This document shows positions 54,450 through 63,594 of a DNA stretch of 64,000 bases, one piece after another. Below the pieces are notes generated by a model, which had not been told where the DNA came from, did not search any database, and saw only the letters and a program-made list of their open reading frames with translations. Positions within the stretch are counted from its first letter, which is position 1; every line of letters begins with the position of its first letter. The position numbers and the translations under genes are program-made. The DNA is from Roseiarcus sp963779095 (GTDB lineage Bacteria; Pseudomonadota; Alphaproteobacteria; Rhizobiales; Beijerinckiaceae), in NCBI GenBank assembly GCA_963779095.1, contig CAVZWU010000022.1, positions 124,001-188,000 of the forward strand, written 5' to 3'.

Positions 54450-55410
54450 ATGGTCAATCCGATAGCGGTCGCGGGATGTCTGGCGATTGGATTCGGCGGT
54501 CTGGCGTTTGCGTTTATCGGCGGGGACTCGCGCGCCGACAAGCGCCGCGCGGCAGTCGCGAAAAGCGACGCGAAGGCGCTGAGCGCAACCGCGAGCGTCG
54601 ATCGGACTGCGCGCAAAAAGCAGATCGCCGACGGTTTCCGCGATAGTGAAATGAAGGGAAGGAGGCGCGTCAATCTGGCGACGCGGATCGAACAGGCGGG
54701 ACTCTCGATCACCAAGCAGCAATATTGGATCGGAAGCGTGCTCCTGGGCCTGATTTGCAGCGCCTTGACCTATATCGAGTCGAGAAGTCTCGTTGCTCAC
54801 GCTTCTTGTCGCCGTGACGGCCACGGTCGGGCTGCCGCAACTCGTGCTGGCGCGTCTGCGCATTCGCCGCATCAACAAGTTCGTGGCCAACTTTCCGACC
54901 GCAATCGACATCATCGTGCGCGGCATCAAGTCCGGCCTGCCGCTCGGCGATACGGTCCGGATCGCCGCGGCCGAAAGCCCCGAACCGGTGAAGTCGGAGT
55001 TTCGCAGGGTCGTCGAAGCGCTGTCGCTCGGAATGACCTTGCCGGAGGCGGTTGAGCGGATGGCGCAACGGGTTCCGATCGCCGAAACAAACTTCTTTTC
55101 CATTGTCATCGCCATCCAGGGCAAGGCAGGCGGAAATCTTTCGGAAGCCTTGGGCAATCTTTCGCGCGTGTTGCGCGAGCGCAAGAAGATGAAGGGAAAG
55201 ATCACCGCCATGTCGATGGAAGCGAAAGCTTCGGCGGCGATCATCGGCGCGGTGCCGTTTCTCGTCGTCGGCGCGCTCTACGTCTCATCGCCGAAATACG
55301 TCATGCTGCTGTGGACGACAAGCCATGGCCGAATGATCTCCGTGATTGCGATTTTCTGGATGGGGATTGGAATCGCGATGATGAAAAAGATGATCGCATT
55401 CGACTTTTAA
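54450..55410 (+). CDS. tadB: Tad pilus platform protein TadB
   Basis: One of two inner-membrane platform proteins (CpaG/TadB). About 319 residues from ATG 54450. The first helix IAVAGCLAIGFGGLAFAFIG is followed by a charged linker. After one break near 54795 come LTLLVAVTATVGLPQLVLAR and the T2SF domain (NFPTAIDIIVRGIKSGLPLG, SEFRRVVEALSLGMTLPEAV, AETNFFSIVIAIQGKAGGNL, SEALGNLSRVLRERKKMKGK). Last helices at IIGAVPFLVVGALYVSSPKY. As written it is fused in frame to cpaF, which I attribute to the general frame-break problem. Confidence 0.92.
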
Positions 55411-55424
55411 TCGAGCCCGCGCCC

Positions 55425-56403
55425 ATGATGGACGAAATCGTCGCCAAATTCTCGGACGCTCATTTCCTCGCGATTCTGTTCGCGGCGATCGGCTCGGCCG
55501 CGACCGTTCTTACCGCCGCGATGCCCTGGCTCCAGCCGGACACTCTGTCGCGCCGCATCAAGGCGGTGAGCTCGGAGCGCGAGCGGATCCGCGCGCGCGA
55601 GCGCGAGCGGCTTCAGGCCTCGCAGAGCAAGGGCACGCTCAGGGTGAAGCCGACCGGCCTCGTCAAGCAATTGGTCGAGACCCTCAATCTGACGAGCTGG
55701 CTCAGCACTGAAAAGGCCAAAATCCAATTGGCCATGGCCGGTTTTCGCGGCGCAGGGCCGGAATACGTCTTTCTCGCCTTTCGCCTGGCGGCGCCGATCG
55801 CCTTCTTCCTGCTCGCGGTTGTCTATCTGTTTCTGATCATCAAGTGGAATCAAGCCGCCGATGATCAAGATCGGCATCGCCGTCGGCGCCGCGTACCTCG
55901 GCATCAAGGCCCCCGAGCTGTTCCTGAAAAACAAGACCTCCAAGCGGCAGAAAGAACTCGAGCGGGCGTTCCCCAACACCCTCGACCTGCTCCTGATCTG
56001 CGCCGAATCCGGAATGTCGATCGAACATGCGGTGCGCAAGGTCAGCCAGGAAATTGGGGTCGAAAGCGTCTCGATGGCCGAGGAAATGGGGCTTTTGGCC
56101 GCCGAAATGTCTTATCTCGCCGAGCGGCGGATCGCGTTCGAGAATCTGGGCTTAAGGACCGGATTGGATTCCGTTCGCTCGCTCACCACCGTCCTTTCGC
56201 AGTCGGAGAAGTATGGCACGCCGCTTGGCGCGGCGCTTCGGGTTCTGAGCCAGGAAAGCCGCGACCAACGCATGGCCGCGGCTGAGAAAAAGGCCGCGGC
56301 GCTGCCGCCGACTCTGACCGTGCCGATGATCCTGTTCTTTCTGCCTGGACTCTTCGCGGCGATTCTGACCCCGGCCATCATTCAGATCAACAACTGGAGT
56401 TAG
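55425..56403 (+). CDS. tadC: Tad pilus platform protein TadC
   Basis: The partner of TadB (CpaH/TadC). About 325 residues. N-terminal helix FLAILFAAIGSAATVLTAAM, an Arg/Glu-rich helical linker (ERERIRARERERLQA), LTSWLSTEKAKIQLAMAGFR and helix AAPIAFFLLAVVYLFLIIK. After one break near 55850 (one A of AA) come MIKIGIAVGAAYLGIKAPEL and the T2SF domain (AFPNTLDLLLICAESGMSIE, LAERRIAFENLGLRTGLDSV, QSEKYGTPLGAALRVLSQES). Final helix PMILFFLPGLFAAILTPAII. Last gene of the pilus operon. Confidence 0.92.
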
Positions 56404-56745
56404 CCCCGCCCATCCAGAAGCGCGCGCGGCGCGGAAGCGACAAAGCAGGTCGGAAGGAAGTCGCCCGTTTCGTGGCAAAAAAACGGCCCGCGCCGGCCTT
56501 TTTCTCTCGCTTGGCGGGATTGCGGAGCAAAGAGCGCCTTTTTCCGCAGGCGGAGCCCCACTTCCGCGCATGAAATGCCTGCGGAGGGCGCGGACGCTTT
56601 ACGCCTTTCGGGTTGCGCCGCTTGGCCGACGGGCGCATGATTCGATTCGTGCCGCACCGCTCCGAAACATCCGAACCGGCCCTCTTCCCGCCGCAGTCGC
56701 CGGCGCGCGACGCTGCGCGCGCAGGGTCGCTCGTCCGCCGCCCGC
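56404..56745. other. Interval between tadC and the helicase gene
   Basis: 342 bases holding the terminator at 56477-56503 and otherwise nothing I can identify; the reading frames here are GC-rich noise. Confidence 0.6.
56477..56503 (+). terminator. Intrinsic terminator after the pilus operon
   Basis: AAAAAAA, then C, stem GGCC, loop cgcgcc, stem GGCC, then TTTTT. It lies 74 bases after the tadC stop. The A-run opposite the T-run would let it work in both directions. Confidence 0.65.
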
Positions 56746-59013
56746 ATGAGGGCCTACCCGCCTTACCTCGATGGGTTGAATGAAGAGCAGCGACAGGCGG
56801 TCGAGGCGCTGGACGGGCCGGTTCTCATTCTCGCCGGCGCAGGCGTCGGCAAGACGCGCGTCCTCACCACCCGTATAGCCCACATCGTTTCGACCGGCCG
56901 CGCCCGCGCCCACGAAATCCTGGCGGTCACTTTCACCAACAAGGCGGCGCGGGAAATGCGCCAGCGGGTTGCGGTCTTCGCCGGCTCGGAGCAGGCGATG
57001 CCGTGGCTCGGCACGTTCCATTCGATCGGCGCCAAGATCCTGCGCATGCATGCCGAGCTCGTCGGCTTGCGGCCGAATTTCACCATCCTCGACACCGACG
57101 ACCAGTTGCGCCTGCTCAAGCAGCTCCTGCAGGCGGACAATCTGGACGACAAACGCTGGCCGCCGCGAGCGCTGGCGAATCTGATCGATGGTTGGAAGAA
57201 CCGGGGCCTCGATCCGAAGAGCGTGCCGCCGAGCGAAGCCGCAGTGTTCGCCGCCGGCAAAGGCGCAACCCTGTACGAAAGCTATCAGGCTCGCCTGAAG
57301 GCGCTCAACGCGGTCGATTTCGGCGATCTTCTGCTCGAGCCGTTGCGGCTCTTGCGCGAGCAAGCCGACGTTCTCGCCACGTTCCGCCGGCGCTTCCGTT
57401 ACATCCTGGTCGACGAGTATCAGGACACGAACGTCGTTCAGTATCTGCTTCTCCGGCTCATCGCCCAGGCCAACGGCAATCTGTGCTGTGTCGGCGACGA
57501 CGATCAGTCGATCTACGCCTGGCGCGGCGCGGACGTCGAAAACATCCTGCGCTTCGAGAAGGATTTTCCCGGCGCAAAGGTGATCCGGCTCGAGCGAAAT
57601 TATCGCTCGACGGGCCACATTCTCGCGGTGGCGTCGGGGCTGATCGCCCATAACCGCGGCCGGCTGGGGAAGACGCTGTTCACCGACAAGCCGCCGGGAG
57701 ACCGGCCGACGGTGACCGAGGCGCCGGACGCTCAGGAAGAAGCCAGACTCATCGGCGAGGCGATCGAGGCCGCCCAGCACAAGGGCGTTTCGCTTGACGA
57801 CATCGCCATCCTCGTGCGCGCCTCTTTTCAGATGCGCGAATTCGAGGAGCGGTTCATCGCGCTGGGGCTCCCTTACAAAGTCATCGGCGGCCCGCGCTTC
57901 TACGAGCGGGCGGAAATCCGCGACGCCCTGGCCTATCTCCGCTGCGTCGCCCAGCCCAACGACGACCTCGCCTTTGAGCGCATCTATAACCAGCCCAAAC
58001 GCGGTCTCGGCGATGCGACGCTTGGCGATCCTGCACGACTATGGCCGGCGAACCGGCTTGTCGCTCACGCGCGCCGCGCGGGCGCTCGTCGAAACCGAGG
58101 AGCTGAAGCCGCGCCCGCGCCAGATCCTGCGGGGCCTGCTCGACGACTTCGACCGGTGGCGCGAGTCGGGCCGATCGCGTTTCTCATGACGAGCTGGCGC
58201 AGCTCGTTCTGGAGGAGAGCGGCTATATCGACATGTGGAAGGCGGAGCGCACTCCCGACGCGGCGGGGCGCCTCGACAATCTGAAAGAGCTCGTCCGCTC
58301 GATGGGGGAATTCCCCGATCTCGCGGCGTTTCTCGAACATGTGTCGCTGATCATGGACGTCGACGGCGGCGACGAGGGCGAGCGGGTTTCGATCATGACC
58401 CTGCATGCGGCGAAGGGGCTCGAGTTTGACCTCGTCTTTCTGCCGGGCTGGGAGGAAGGCCTCTTTCCCAATCAGCGCTCGCTCGACGACAATGGCCTCG
58501 CCGGGCTCGAGGAAGAGCGCAGGCTCGCCTATGTGGGCCTGACCCGCGCGCGCCGGCAAGCGAGTATCTACTACGCCCTCAATCGGCGCGTGCGCGGCCT
58601 ATGGCAGGCGTCCATTCCGTCCCGGTTCATCCAGGAATTGCCCGCCGACCACATCGAGGTCGATGAATTCGCCGGCTCGGCCGCCGATCGCGCCTATGGC
58701 GCGTGGCCGACCGCCGGCGGGGGCCGGGTTCGGCTCCCGCTACGAGACGCCGGGCTGGCGTCGCGCTGAGGCGCGCCGCCGCGATTGGGATGAAACCGGC
58801 CGGACCGCCCGCAGGCCATCAAGCCCGATCTTCGAGGGCGTGGCGCACCGGCAGGGTTCACCCGCTTCCGCCTTCCACGCCGGATCGCGGGTGTTCCACA
58901 ACAAGTTCGGCCCGGGCGCCGTGGTCGCCGTGGACGGCTCGAAATTGACCGTCGATTTCGACAAGGCGGGCCGCAAGCTGGTGATGGAGAGTTTCCTCGC
59001 CGCGGAAGGGTAG
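56746..59013 (+). CDS. uvrD: UvrD/PcrA-type DNA helicase II
   Basis: An SF1A 3'-5' helicase for repair and replication-conflict removal. About 755 residues: LNEEQRQAVEALDGPVLILA, Walker A GAGVGKTRVLTTRIAHI (Gly-Val-Gly-Lys-Thr), EILAVTFTNKAAREMRQRV (motif Ia), RFRYILVDEYQDTNVVQYLL (motif II), CVGDDDQSIYAWRGADVENI (motif III), LERNYRSTGHILAVASGLI (motif IV). EGERVSIMTLHAAKGLEFDL (motif V) and ERRLAYVGLTRARRQASIYY (motif VI) follow. The C-terminus SRVFHNKFGPGAVVAVDGSK is the RNA-polymerase-binding Tudor-like tail of PcrA/UvrD. Three same-phase breaks near 58020, 58180 and 58725. Confidence 0.94.
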
Positions 59014-59057
59014 CCTCGCTAGAGCCGCCGCATTTCGCGGCGCTGCAAGGAGGGGAG

Positions 59058-59843
59058 ATGGCCAATTATCCCTTGCTCTATGAGCCCAATATTCTGCCAG
59101 CCGTCGGCGTGCTGCAAAAGTTGCTCAATCGCGCCGGCGCCAAGTTGACCGCCGACGGCGCCTTCGGCCCCCGCACCAAGCAGGCCGTGGTCGAGTTTCA
59201 GCGGCCTCGCGGCTTGAAGCCGGACGGCGCCGTGGGCGTGCAAACATGGCCCCGCGTCTCCGTCAACGCCGATCTGCCGATCATGGATTGCGTCGACCTG
59301 TTCGATCCGCTGCTGGAGGTGGACACCGAGGCCCCGCTCCTGAAGGCCGGTGGCAATCCGATCCTGGTCGGCGGGCTGTGCAACGGCGTCGAGCAGGCCG
59401 TGAACATGATCCGGGCCTCTTCTCCGGGAAATGTCTTCCTGCTGCGGTTTCACGGGCATGGCGCGCCAGGGGTCGCGGGCGTGGCGTTTGGTCGCGGTGA
59501 CGTTCCCGGCGCTTGGGACGAGCGTAGCGACCTCGACGAGGAGACGCTGAACGTCACACTGCCGATGCTGGGCCGGCTGCGCGGGATCTTCGGTCCCTAT
59601 GGCTGCGTGCAGTTCATGCATTGCGAAACGGGACGCGGGCCGAAAGGACAGCGCGTGCTTCAGCGCATCGCCCATACGCTCGGCGTGCCCGCCACCGGCG
59701 CCGTCAACGATCAGTTCGGGCTCCGCGGCGGCAATCTGCCGTTTGGCTACAACGGCCCGACCGTCACCGCCATTCCCTGCGGCGCGCGGCTGTCGGATTG
59801 GGTGAAAAAGCTACCCGACTTCCCCGGCGTATCCGTGATGTAG
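59058..59843 (+). CDS. Peptidoglycan-binding protein with caspase-like His/Cys pattern
   Basis: 261 residues after a strong AAGGAGGGG site. Residues about 12-66 form a peptidoglycan-binding domain (AVGVLQKLLNRAGAKLTADG, AFGPRTKQAVVEFQRPRGLK). No signal peptide is visible, so how it meets the wall is unclear. The second domain has a hydrophobic strand ending in a His motif, VFLLRFHGHGAPG (His132 and His134), and then YGCVQFMHCETGRGPKGQRV (Cys189). A strand-His, strand-Cys-x-TG layout is that of clan CD cysteine peptidase-like domains (CHAT, DUF4347). VPATGAVNDQFG follows, like the typical tail of that fold. Function unknown; a wall-recognition domain fused to a protease-like domain is suggestive. 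Intact. Confidence 0.7.
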   Translation: MANYPLLYEPNILPAVGVLQKLLNRAGAKLTADGAFGPRTKQAVVEFQRPRGLKPDGAVGVQTWPRVSVNADLPIMDCVDLFDPLLEVDTEAPLLKAGGNPILVGGLCNGVEQAVNMIRASSPGNVFLLRFHGHGAPGVAGVAFGRGDVPGAWDERSDLDEETLNVTLPMLGRLRGIFGPYGCVQFMHCETGRGPKGQRVLQRIAHTLGVPATGAVNDQFGLRGGNLPFGYNGPTVTAIPCGARLSDWVKKLPDFPGVSVM

Positions 59844-59908
59844 GTTAGCTAGATTAAACAGAGCGCCGGCGGCGTCCGCGTCCAATCGGACAGCGTTGGC
59901 CCTCCGCG

Positions 59909-60796
59909 TCAGGCGGCCTTTGTTCTCGGCTTCACTTCCTCGGTATAGGCGTCGATGAGCGCCGCGGTTATCGCCGCCGGCTTGTAATGATAATCGCCGA
60001 TCTCGCCGACCGGAGTCACCTCGGCAGCGGTGCCGGTGATGAAGCACTCGTCGAATTCGCCAAGTTCAGCGGGCATGATTCGCCGCTCGACGACCTCGAA
60101 CCCGCGCTTGCGCGCAAGATCGATGACAGTCGCCCGCGTGATGCCGGCGAGGAAGCAATCGGCGATCGGCGTGTGGATCGCGCCGCTCCTGACAAAAAAG
60201 ACGTTGGCGCCGGTGCATTCAGCGACCCGGCCCTGCCAGTCGAACATCAGCGCGTCGGCGTAGCCGCGGCGCTCCGCCCAGTGCTTGGAGACGGTGCAGA
60301 TCATGTAGAGGCCGGCGGCCTTCGCCAGCGCAGGAGCGGTCGCCGGATCGGGCCGGCGATATTCGGCGATATCGAGCCGAATGCCCTTCATCCGCTGGGC
60401 GGGGTCGAAATAGCTCGGCCATTCCCACACCGCGATCGCTAGGTGGATCTTGTTGTGCTGCGCCGAGACGCCCATCATTTCCGAGCCGCGCCAGGCGATC
60501 GGCCGCACATAGGCGTCGGCGAGGTGGTTTCGCTTGAGCACTTCGGCCTTGGCCGCGTCGATCTCCGCGACGCTGAACGGCACCTCGAAGTCGAGGATGC
60601 GAGCGGACTCCTTCAAGCGCCGCGAATGGTCGGCGGATTTGAAGATATGCCCGCCATAGGCGCGCTCCCCCTCGAAAACCGCGCTCGCATAGTGCAGCCC
60701 GTGGGTCAGAACATGGATGTTGGCTTCGCGCCATGGAACCATGTGGCCATCCATCCAGATCCAGCCATCACGATTGTCAAAAGTCTGGGCGGCCAT
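59909..60796 (-). CDS. ilvE: Branched-chain amino-acid aminotransferase
   Basis: A PLP class IV aminotransferase making Val, Leu and Ile. 295 residues: GWIWMDGHMVPWREANIHVL, HGLHYASAVFEGERAYGGHI, HLADAYVRPIAWRGSEMMGV, APALAKAAGLYMICTVSKHW with the PLP Lys region, GRVAECTGANVFFVRSGAIH, FLAGITRATVIDLARKRGFE and DECFITGTAAEVTPVGEIGD. This variant is common in Rhizobiales upstream of a divergent marR gene, as here. It supplies the step after leuB (2.4 kb). Intact. Confidence 0.93.
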   Translation of the reverse strand: MAAQTFDNRDGWIWMDGHMVPWREANIHVLTHGLHYASAVFEGERAYGGHIFKSADHSRRLKESARILDFEVPFSVAEIDAAKAEVLKRNHLADAYVRPIAWRGSEMMGVSAQHNKIHLAIAVWEWPSYFDPAQRMKGIRLDIAEYRRPDPATAPALAKAAGLYMICTVSKHWAERRGYADALMFDWQGRVAECTGANVFFVRSGAIHTPIADCFLAGITRATVIDLARKRGFEVVERRIMPAELGEFDECFITGTAAEVTPVGEIGDYHYKPAAITAALIDAYTEEVKPRTKAA

Positions 60797-60895
60797 GGCG
60801 GTTTCCTCTGTTCGTTGCGAGCCGGTTTGGTTTTTCGGCGATTGGCGTTACATGGTTCGCGTCAGTAAGCGTTGGTAGGATAGCAAGAGGGCCGA

Positions 60896-60920
60896 ATTAT
60901 GTCAACATTGCTGACCTAAT
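60896..60920. promoter_or_regulatory. Palindromic operator between ilvE and marR
   Basis: ATTAT-GTCAACATTGCTGAC-CTAAT is a 25-base imperfect palindrome (core GTCA-n-CA-n-TG-n-TGAC), ending at the marR start codon. A MarR dimer could bind here to repress its own gene and affect ilvE. The palindrome is seen; the regulator assignment is inferred. Confidence 0.55.
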
Positions 60921-61449
60921 GGCGTCATCGCCGCCGTCCGAAGTCTCGAAGCCAGGTCCGACGGGGCAGCCGCGCCGCGCGGAAGAGCCGATGTATGAAC
61001 TGATCGAACTCTTCTTTTTCGCCTACCGCGATTTTGTCGGCGACGCCGATCGGCTGCTCGAGGCTTACGGATTTGGACGCGCTCATCATCGCGTTCTCTA
61101 TTTTGTCAGCCGGCGGCCGGGGCTGACGATCGCCGAGCTTCTGGAGATCTTGCGGATCACAAAACAGAGCCTCAACCGCGTCTTGCGGGAACTCGTCGAC
61201 AAGAACTTCGTGGAGATCCGAGCCGGGGCGCTGGATCGCCGGCGCCGGCAGCTTTATGCGACGCCGGACGGCGAGCGCTTGGCGGTGAGGTTGGCCCTGG
61301 TCCAGACGCGGCGGTTCGCTTTGGCGCTGGAGCAACTGGGCGATTGGGGCCTGCCCTCGGCGCGCGCTTTCCTTGAGGCGATGATCGATCCGCAAAAGGC
61401 GTCGAGCGACGCCGCCGGCCGGACAGAGCCGGCGAAACGAGCCGGTTAG
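60919..61449 (+). CDS. MarR-family transcriptional regulator
   Basis: About 176 residues. A flexible N-terminus (SSPPSEVSKPGPTGQPRR) is followed by helix MYELIELFFFAYRDFVGDAD. The winged helix-turn-helix reads RVLYFVSRRPGLTIAELLEI and LRITKQSLNRVLRELVDKNF with the wing IRAGALDRRRRQLYATPDGE, and the dimerisation helix is VRLALVQTRRFALALEQLG. The ligand is unknown. It lies four bases ahead of a two-component pair, so the three may be co-transcribed. Start ATG 60919 sits on the edge of the operator-like palindrome. Intact. Confidence 0.9.
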   Translation: MASSPPSEVSKPGPTGQPRRAEEPMYELIELFFFAYRDFVGDADRLLEAYGFGRAHHRVLYFVSRRPGLTIAELLEILRITKQSLNRVLRELVDKNFVEIRAGALDRRRRQLYATPDGERLAVRLALVQTRRFALALEQLGDWGLPSARAFLEAMIDPQKASSDAAGRTEPAKRAG

Positions 61450-61453
61450 GCGG

Positions 61454-62167
61454 ATGAACACGGCGCCTGCTCCCTTCCAGGACGACGCCCCCCACGTTCT
61501 CGTGGTCGACGACGACCGGCGGCTGCGCGCTCTCCTGTCCACTTATCTCGTCAAACACGGCCATCGCGTTACGGTTGCGCCCACCGCCGCGAAGGCGCGC
61601 GCTTTCCTCGAGGGGCTCGCCTTCGACATCATCGTGCTCGACGTCATGATGCCGGTCGAGAACGGGTTCGACTTCGCCGCCGACTTGCGGGGACGGTCGC
61701 AAGTGCCAATTCTCATGCTGACGGCGCGGGGCGAACCGCAGGACCGCGTGCGCGGGCTCGAAATTGGCGTCGACGACTATCTCGCCAAACCGTTCGAGCC
61801 GCGCGAACTGCTGCTGAGGATCGGCTCGGTGCTTCGCCGCACCCGAGCCCCGTCGGCAGGCAGCCCGGAGGCCACGGTCGTTCGCTTCGGACGGTTCACA
61901 TTCTCGCTCGAGCGGGGCGAACTGCGCGCGGGAGAGGACCCGGTCCGCGTCACCGAGCGTGAACGCGAGATGCTTCGCCTGCTCACCGCAAACGCCGGCG
62001 CGATCATTTCCCGCGAGGCGCTGTCGGGATCGGGCGGCGCCGCGCAGGAGCGAACGGTCGACGTCCTGGTCAACCGGCTGCGGCGCAAGATCGAACAGGA
62101 TCCCGCCAATCCGGTCTATCTGCAGACGGCGCGAGGGGCGGGATACCGGCTCGTCGTCGACCGATGA
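61454..62167 (+). CDS. OmpR-family response regulator
   Basis: 237 residues. The receiver domain has the acidic pocket VLVVDDDRRLRALLS, phospho-acceptor D63 in DIIVLDVMMPVENGF, and K112 in DDYLAKPFEPREL. The C-terminal winged helix reads FGRFTFSLERGELRAGEDPV, RVTEREREMLRLLTANAGAI and ERTVDVLVNRLRRKIEQDPA, then VYLQTARGAGYRLVVDR. It overlaps the kinase gene by four bases (ATGA), so the pair is translationally coupled. Probably part of an EnvZ/OmpR- or FeuPQ-like envelope-stress system. Intact. Confidence 0.93.
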   Translation: MNTAPAPFQDDAPHVLVVDDDRRLRALLSTYLVKHGHRVTVAPTAAKARAFLEGLAFDIIVLDVMMPVENGFDFAADLRGRSQVPILMLTARGEPQDRVRGLEIGVDDYLAKPFEPRELLLRIGSVLRRTRAPSAGSPEATVVRFGRFTFSLERGELRAGEDPVRVTEREREMLRLLTANAGAIISREALSGSGGAAQERTVDVLVNRLRRKIEQDPANPVYLQTARGAGYRLVVDR

Positions 62168-63552
62168 ACGAACGACCTACATTCCGCAGTCTGCGCTCGC
62201 TGGCGCGGATTCGCATGCTTTGGCGCCGCGCCGCTCGCAGCCTCGCGGAAATGCTGCCGAAGGGCCTCTATAAGCGCTCGCTTCTGATCGTGGTTGTGCC
62301 GATGGTTCTGCTCCAGACCGCGGTGACTTTCGTCTTCATGCAGCATCACTGGGATCTGGTGACCCGCAGGCTTTCCGAGGCGGTGGCGCGCGACGTCGGC
62401 GCGCTGACCGACCTTTATCAGAGGCTGCCGCCCGGGGCGGACGACGCATTCCTGGACAATATGGCGTCCGAAAGGTTCCGCATGGACGCGACCCTGCTGC
62501 CGGCCGGTCCCCTGCCGCCGCGCATGCCCCGGTCCTTCTATGGCGCATTGGATCCGCTGACCCGCACCCTTCCCAACGAGATCAGGAAGCAGGTCACCGA
62601 GCCGTTCTGGATCGACACCGTCGGGCGATCGGGGCTCATGGAAATCCGCGTCGATCTTGGAAACCGGGTGCTGCGCCTGGTGACGCGCCGCGCGCTCGCC
62701 TATGAGGCGAACGCCCATATTTTCGTGCTCTGGATGCTTCTCGCGATGATCGTCCTCGTGACGGTCGCGATCATTTTTTTGCGCAATCAAATCCGGCCCA
62801 TTTTGCGCCTGGCGAAAGCGGCGGAGGATTTTGGCAAGGGGAGAAATCTCGACTTCACTCCGCATGGCGCGCGCGAAGTCCGGCAGGCGGGCCATGCCTT
62901 TATTGAAATGAAACGGCGAGTCGAGCGGGCGAGCGAACAGCGCACCGCGATGCTCAACGGCGTCAGCCACGATCTGCGCACGATGTTGACGCGATTCAAA
63001 TTGTCATTGGCGTTGCTCGACAATTCGGCCGACAGCGAATTGCTGCAAAAGGACGTCGACGAAATGGGGCAGATGCTGGAGGGATACCTGGCCTTCGCGC
63101 GCGGAGACATGGGCGAATCGACGACCCGGATCAATGTCGGGTCGATCCTCGAGGACCTTCGCGCGGCCTCCGAGCGGCACGGCGATTCCCTCAGAGTGGA
63201 GACCCGGGGAGACCTCCACATCCGGATACGGCCGATGGCGATGAAACGCTGCGTCGGCAATCTCGTCGCCAACGCCCAGCGTCACGCCGATACGGTTCGC
63301 GTCTCGGCCGTCCGCGAGGCTCAATTCGTGTCGATTGTCGTCGACGACGACGGCGCCGGCATCGACCCCGCCGATCGCGAAGACGTCTTCCGGCCGTTCT
63401 ACCGCCTGGACGAAGCGCGCAACCAGGACCAGGGCGGCGCGGGCTTAGGGCTTGCGATCGCGCGCGACATCGCCCGCTCCCACGGCGGCGACATCACGCT
63501 TTCCGAGAGCCCCATGGGGGGCTTGAGGGCGGCGGTGCGGATTCCCGTTTAG
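62164..63552 (+). CDS. EnvZ-like sensor histidine kinase
   Basis: 462 residues. Helix 1 (about 38-60, LLIVVVPMVLLQTAVTFVFM), a periplasmic domain of about 125 residues, helix 2 (about 186-206, FVLWMLLAMIVLVTVAIIFL), and a HAMP domain (IRPILRLAKAAEDFGKGRN). The H-box is LNGVSHDLRTMLTRFKLSLA (His269); the usual Pro after HDLRT is Met here. The ATPase domain has an N-box CVGNLVANAQRHADTVRVSA, G1 VDDDGAGIDPADREDVFRPF and G2 DQGGAGLGLAIARDIARSHG. It works with the upstream regulator. Intact. Confidence 0.93.
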   Translation: MNERPTFRSLRSLARIRMLWRRAARSLAEMLPKGLYKRSLLIVVVPMVLLQTAVTFVFMQHHWDLVTRRLSEAVARDVGALTDLYQRLPPGADDAFLDNMASERFRMDATLLPAGPLPPRMPRSFYGALDPLTRTLPNEIRKQVTEPFWIDTVGRSGLMEIRVDLGNRVLRLVTRRALAYEANAHIFVLWMLLAMIVLVTVAIIFLRNQIRPILRLAKAAEDFGKGRNLDFTPHGAREVRQAGHAFIEMKRRVERASEQRTAMLNGVSHDLRTMLTRFKLSLALLDNSADSELLQKDVDEMGQMLEGYLAFARGDMGESTTRINVGSILEDLRAASERHGDSLRVETRGDLHIRIRPMAMKRCVGNLVANAQRHADTVRVSAVREAQFVSIVVDDDGAGIDPADREDVFRPFYRLDEARNQDQGGAGLGLAIARDIARSHGGDITLSESPMGGLRAAVRIPV

Positions 63553-63594
63553 GCTCGCCCCCCGTCAGCTTGGCCGCGCCGAGGCGCGGCGGCT

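Noticed and set aside
9710..58750. The uniform-phase breaks as a genuine programmed +1 frameshift system
   Set aside because: No common slippery motif or stimulatory structure; breaks occur up to six per gene, cluster in two regions, and spare neighbouring genes of the same kind. Over-called short runs explain them more simply.
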